A DNA stretch of 37,629 nt, from the NCBI GenBank assembly GCA_964360145.1, contig CAYHWW010000016.1, positions 1 to 37,629 of the forward strand, read 5' to 3'. Each line of letters opens with the position of its first letter. The stretch's first letter is position 1. Position numbers and translations under genes: made by a program. Origin of the DNA: CAYHWW01 sp964360145 (GTDB lineage Bacteria > Bdellovibrionota > UBA1018 > CAYHWW01). Below the pieces are notes generated by a model. The model worked only from the letters and a program-made list of their open reading frames with translations, made no database searches and was not told the DNA's origin. Shown here in pieces: positions 34,286 through 37,629 of this stretch.

Positions 34286-35317
34286 ATGGCCACTGAAGCT
34301 AAGTCATTGATTCAAGTCGAGAATGTTCGTCGTAGTTTTCGTTCTGTGAAGAAGTCCGAGGGCCTCCGGGGCGCCCTGGAACTCCTTGTGAAGCCCCAGT
34401 ACCAAGTGCATGAGGCCCTCAAGGGCGTCAGCTTCACCATCGAAGAGGGCGCCTTGGTGGGCCTCATTGGCGCCAATGGCGCTGGGAAGACAACCCTGCT
34501 GAAGGTCCTCTCGGGGCTCATTCCCGCCACCAGCGGCAGCGCCCGGGTGCTCGGTTACGACCCCTTCGCCCGAGCCCTCGACTTCCGTCGGCGCATCTCC
34601 CTCGTCATGGGCCAGAAGGCCCAGCTCTGGTGGGATCTCCCCGCCGCAGATGCCTTTCTCCTTCTGCGGGCCATCTACGAGATCCCTAAGGATGAGTACA
34701 AGCGCCGCCTCGACGAGCTGGCGCGGATTCTCGATGTGGGGCGCTTGTTGCAAACCCAGATTCGGCGTCTCAGTCTCGGTGAGCGCATGAAAATGGAACT
34801 CATTGGTGCCCTCATCCATTGGCCAGAGGTCGTGTTCCTCGATGAGCCCACCATTGGCCTCGACGTCATCGCGGCCTCGAGTCTGCGCCAGTTCCTGAAA
34901 ACCTATAATCTACAGAACCGCAGCACCATGATCCTGACCTCCCACAACATGGATGACATCGAGCGGCTATGCTCCCGGGTGCTCATCATCAAAGAGGGGC
35001 AACTCATCTTCGACGGTTCACCGCAAAAGCTCGCGGGCACCGGCGAGAAACGCCTGCGCGTACGCCTCGATAAACTCCCCTCAGTGGAAGAGCTCTCCCG
35101 CGTTGCCGGTGTGGCCAGTGATGCCGTGGCCTTCGGTGTGGCGGAGGCGGGCGCGGGCGAAGATGGCGCGGACAGCCCCGAGGCCACCACGGTGCGCATC
35201 AAGGTGGCGCCTTCGCTGATGCCCGCCATTCTGCAGTCCCTCATGGCGCGTTACCGCGTGGTGGACATGGGCGTGGAAGAGCAGAGCCTCGAAGACGTCA
35301 TCAGCCTGGTACTCTGA
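34286..35317 (+). CDS. ABC-2 transporter ATP-binding protein
   Basis: The ATG at 34286 has AGGAG ahead of it. The 343-aa protein has Walker A GANGAGKT at 62-69, the ABC signature LSLGE at 162-166 and Walker B FLDEP with Asp186-Glu187, followed by an H-loop in LTSHN. An N-terminal extension and a ~100-aa C-terminal extension beyond the core are usual for this branch of ABC-2 exporters (natA/drrA-like). It is the first gene of a three-gene operon with two permeases, so the ATPase probably works as a dimer with a permease heterodimer. The substrate cannot be read from the sequence; drug, polysaccharide or lipid export are options for the family. Confidence 0.95.
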   Translation: MATEAKSLIQVENVRRSFRSVKKSEGLRGALELLVKPQYQVHEALKGVSFTIEEGALVGLIGANGAGKTTLLKVLSGLIPATSGSARVLGYDPFARALDFRRRISLVMGQKAQLWWDLPAADAFLLLRAIYEIPKDEYKRRLDELARILDVGRLLQTQIRRLSLGERMKMELIGALIHWPEVVFLDEPTIGLDVIAASSLRQFLKTYNLQNRSTMILTSHNMDDIERLCSRVLIIKEGQLIFDGSPQKLAGTGEKRLRVRLDKLPSVEELSRVAGVASDAVAFGVAEAGAGEDGADSPEATTVRIKVAPSLMPAILQSLMARYRVVDMGVEEQSLEDVISLVL

Positions 35318-35398
35318 TGTCCTACTTCGTTGCGTGCGCATCTGCTTCGTTACTCCGCCTCGCATCTGCATCACGCACCAAAGCAGGAGGGAGAGACC

Positions 35399-36250
35399 AT
35401 GGTCGCTAGTCATCACACCTCTGCCATGGATCGCAAACCCTGGCGGCCGACTTTGCGATGGGAGTTGAACTGGCGTTTGGCCGCGCTCAAAAGCGGATTC
35501 TCGGATGCCATGGCCTATCGTCTGGAGTTCTTCCTCGAAATCCTAGGCTACGCGGCGGTGCCCGCGGCGGTGCAGATGGTGCTTTGGTACGCCATGTTCA
35601 CCTCCGGGGGCCAAGCCACGGTGGCGGGCCACACCTACGCCGAGATGATGACGTACACCCTCACCACGGTGATCTTCTCCCAGGTGCGCGGTGGCAACCA
35701 CGATTTTGAATTGGCGGAGATGATCCGGGCAGGCACTTTGTCGCAATATCTCCTGCGCCCCGTGGGAGTCGTGCAGTACGTTTACATCCAGGGCGTGGCG
35801 GGCAAGCTCCTCGTGGCCATGATCTGCCTGATGGCGGGCCTTGTCGCCAGCCCCTGGCTCGGCGCCCACCCGGGCCGCCTCATCGCCGCCATGGGCTTGG
35901 CGCTTTTGGGCAACGCCATTCATTATCAGATGGGAGCGGCCATCGCCGCCGCCGCCTTTGCGTGGGAAGAAGCCTACAGCGTGCTCATGGTCAAGAACAT
36001 GGTGGTGGACATGCTCTCCGGCGAGCTGATTCCGTTGTTCCTCTTTCCCGCCTCCATGGCCTGGGTATGGAAGTGCACGCCATTTTATCTCTACGTCTAT
36101 GGCCCCACGCAGTATGCCCTCGGGCAGTGGAGCCACGTGATGTTTCTGCAGCAGGTGGGGCTGGCCCTTCTCTGGCTCATGGGTTTCATGGCCCTCACTC
36201 ATTTTTTATGGAGCCGGGGTATTCGCAAATACTCGGCTTTGGGGGGCTGA
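35399..36250 (+). CDS. ABC-2 family permease, subunit 1
   Basis: The ATG at 35399 follows AGGAGG by eight bases; the frame continues upstream to 35330 but without a ribosome site. The 283-aa protein has about six membrane helices, starting after a cytoplasmic RWELNWRLAALKSGFSDAMAYRLEF region that is typical for ABC-2 permeases of this type, and carries EMIRAGTLSQYLLRPVG, a conserved loop in the family. It stops two bases before the next permease start. It forms the transmembrane half together with the following gene. Confidence 0.92.
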   Translation: MVASHHTSAMDRKPWRPTLRWELNWRLAALKSGFSDAMAYRLEFFLEILGYAAVPAAVQMVLWYAMFTSGGQATVAGHTYAEMMTYTLTTVIFSQVRGGNHDFELAEMIRAGTLSQYLLRPVGVVQYVYIQGVAGKLLVAMICLMAGLVASPWLGAHPGRLIAAMGLALLGNAIHYQMGAAIAAAAFAWEEAYSVLMVKNMVVDMLSGELIPLFLFPASMAWVWKCTPFYLYVYGPTQYALGQWSHVMFLQQVGLALLWLMGFMALTHFLWSRGIRKYSALGG

Positions 36251-36252
36251 TC

Positions 36253-37050
36253 ATGCTCCTTGTCCTAAAAAAATACGCCAAGGTCTACGCCATGCAACTG
36301 CACAACAACTGGGTGCGGGAGGCCGTCTATCGCACGAATTTTCTCACCAGCGTATTTGTCGATGCCATTTGGCTCGCGGTGGAGTTCACCCTTTTCACCG
36401 TCATCTACGCCAATACTCCGTCCCTTGCGGGCTGGACCAAACCCCAGGTGTTTTTCTTCCTTGGCGTGCTCTTTTCCGGGGACGCTCTGTTCACCATTTT
36501 TTTCACCCGCAACTTTTGGATGTTCAATGATCTCGTGAATAAGGGTGAGCTGGACATTTTGCTGACGAAGCCCGTGAACACGTTGTTTCTCGCGCTCACG
36601 CGCTGGATCAACCTCACCGCCGTCACCAACTTCATGCTGGGCATGGCCATCATGCTGCGTTTCGCCGGCCCCGCGGGTTTCGAGGGCGGATGGAAATGGG
36701 CACAGGTGCCCCTCTGGTTTCTCGTGAGTCTCGCCACCGCACTCTCGCTGCGCTTCACCTCGTCGGTGTGCGTGTTCTGGACGGATCGCAGCTGGGCGCT
36801 TTCGAGGTTGTATTACCAGTTCTTTGGCTTTGCCACTAAGCCCGACGCCATTTACCCCAGGGGCGTGCGCCTCGTGATCATGAGCGTGCTGCCCTTCGCA
36901 TTCATCGGCAGCGTGCCCGCTCGTGCGTTGTTGCACGGCCTCGGGGCTTGGGAGTATGCCCTGGTGGCGGCGGTACTCGTGGGGTTCTATGGGCTGAATA
37001 GCTGGTTGTGGCGCAAGGGCCTACGGCGCTACCAAAGCGCGTCGAGTTAA
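36253..37050 (+). CDS. ABC-2 family permease, subunit 2
   Basis: The start is at 36253, with a GGGGGG run before it. The 265-aa protein begins LLVLKKYAKVYAMQLHNNWVREAVYRTNFL and shows the loop GELDILLTKPVNTLF that matches the RAGTLSQYLLRPVG loop of subunit 1; about six membrane helices follow. The two permeases are homologous but clearly different, so a heterodimer is expected. Its stop overlaps the stop of the convergent gene on the minus strand (37047-37050). Confidence 0.92.
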   Translation: MLLVLKKYAKVYAMQLHNNWVREAVYRTNFLTSVFVDAIWLAVEFTLFTVIYANTPSLAGWTKPQVFFFLGVLFSGDALFTIFFTRNFWMFNDLVNKGELDILLTKPVNTLFLALTRWINLTAVTNFMLGMAIMLRFAGPAGFEGGWKWAQVPLWFLVSLATALSLRFTSSVCVFWTDRSWALSRLYYQFFGFATKPDAIYPRGVRLVIMSVLPFAFIGSVPARALLHGLGAWEYALVAAVLVGFYGLNSWLWRKGLRRYQSASS

Positions 37051-37508
37051 CTCGCTAAATTTATTTTTAGCGCACGGCTGCGGGGGTGGTCGGCGCCTAC
37101 GTCTCGGGCGAGGGCTTCCTGCAGCCCGGCGCTGAAGCCCCAGCGGGCAGCTTGGGCATCGGCGGCGAGGTCATCTTTTTCAATATCGCCGGAGGGGGCG
37201 AGCATGAGGTGTGCCAGTTCATGAGCTAGGATGGCCTCTGCTTCCACCCGGGGGCGGGTCAGTAGCGCGGCATCCAGCTGCAAGAGCGAAGCCCCAGCTT
37301 TGAGTTCCGCGTTGATGCGCACCACGCGGCCGCCACGCACGGGGGGCAGCAGGATGAGGGGGCGCACGGGGTGGATGAGGCGGCCCAGGGCCTCGGCGGG
37401 GAGGCGGCCCGCCACGTCGAGGAAGAGCTCCGCCCAGACGCGGTGGGCGTCCACCATCCAGCTATGCCAGGGGGCCTCGGCCCAAAGTCTTAATAAGCGC
37501 TCAGCCAT
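37047..37508 (-). CDS. Small HELAH-motif protein (putative zinc metallopeptidase)
   Basis: The ATG at 37508 gives 153 aa and follows AGGTG closely; an earlier TTG at 37553 is a weaker start. There is no signal peptide, so it is probably cytoplasmic. HELAH lies at 96-100 in AILAHELAHLML, followed by DDLAADAQA at 112-120, where Asp117 is a candidate third zinc ligand. The length and motif resemble small M48- or ImmA-like HExxH proteins, but I cannot name the family. It is convergent with the ABC transporter operon and not part of it. Confidence 0.75.
   Translation of the reverse strand: MAERLLRLWAEAPWHSWMVDAHRVWAELFLDVAGRLPAEALGRLIHPVRPLILLPPVRGGRVVRINAELKAGASLLQLDAALLTRPRVEAEAILAHELAHLMLAPSGDIEKDDLAADAQAARWGFSAGLQEALARDVGADHPRSRALKINLAS
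37054..37071. terminator. AT-rich hairpin at convergent stops (possible bidirectional terminator)
   Basis: GCTAAA and TTTAGC pair around an AT-rich loop directly after the ABC operon stop and inside the last codons of the convergent gene; CGAGTTAACTCG (37043-37054) beside it is a palindrome. The stem is short, so termination is only suggested. Confidence 0.35.
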
Positions 37509-37629
37509 CGCACCTATCTCATCGGTATGCGCGAGAGAAAATATGCCGGGCAATTTAGTCCCGGTGACCCACCGGCTGTCCGCGAAGTCTCGAAAATGTG
37601 ACTTCCGGTGGCACTACCCCCCTCCACCC

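Noticed and set aside
35318..35398. Imperfect repeats (CTTCGTT and GCATCTGC twice each) between the ABC ATPase and first permease, vaguely like part of the 25.1-kb element
   Set aside because: Matches are short and gapped and no hairpin arms are present; the similarity is not above what I would expect by chance.
37561..37575. CCGGTG-ACC-CACCGG hairpin near the window end
   Set aside because: A 6-bp stem with no T-run and no gene beyond it in view; nothing can be concluded.

Overview
The window looks like a Gram-negative chromosome of fairly high GC, reconstructed as a draft scaffold: three runs of exactly 100 N (9330-9429, 13596-13695, 28821-28920) are gap placeholders. The coding style suggests a deltaproteobacterial-grade organism (Bdellovibrionota or Myxococcota-like). 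It has many exported proteins, four lipoproteins, a delta-60 repeat lipoprotein, FecR-domain exported proteins, a TPR plus beta-barrel outer-membrane protein and several secreted HExxH or serine hydrolases. This placement is an inference; no rRNA or species marker is present.

Layout. 1-8.5 kb: two tandem, very large genes whose C-termini carry ABC1/UbiB-type kinase-like domains, the first degenerate and the second with all motifs intact. 8.5-9.6 kb: a small accessory patch with an AbrB-type antitoxin and an internally deleted Doc toxin, next to tRNA-Glu(TTC) and an upstream 22-bp tRNA-end-like repeat. 9.6-16.8 kb: a lipoprotein serine protease, the GTPase TypA/BipA, and an M4 (thermolysin-family) lipoprotein protease. 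16.8-20.7 kb: an exported protein with a kinase-like glycine loop, a HELAH-motif exported protein, a FecR-like exported protein and, on the minus strand, a short DnaA-like protein. 20.7-25 kb: an exported HExxH/PLP-enzyme fusion and an OPT-family transporter. 25-26.2 kb: a compound hairpin element and a lipoprotein. 26.4-30.4 kb: a four-gene unit (delta-60 lipoprotein, PIG-V-like glycosyltransferase interrupted by a gap, EVE-domain protein, CBM9-like protein), closed by a perfect 42-bp inverted repeat. 30.5-34.2 kb: a TPR/beta-barrel outer-membrane protein divergent from a FecR protein, then a second exported kinase-like protein. 34.3-37.05 kb: a complete ABC-2 transporter operon. The window ends with a convergent small HELAH-motif protein.

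The recurring themes are envelope remodelling and proteolysis (one serine protease, one M4 protease and three further HExxH proteins) and kinase-like folds joined to apparent export signals (up to four genes). The strongest candidates for undescribed biology are the giant ABC1 pair with its smaller exported kinase-like relatives, the exported HELNH/PLP-transferase fusion, the second DnaA-like protein, and the two compound hairpin elements at 25.1 and 30.4 kb.
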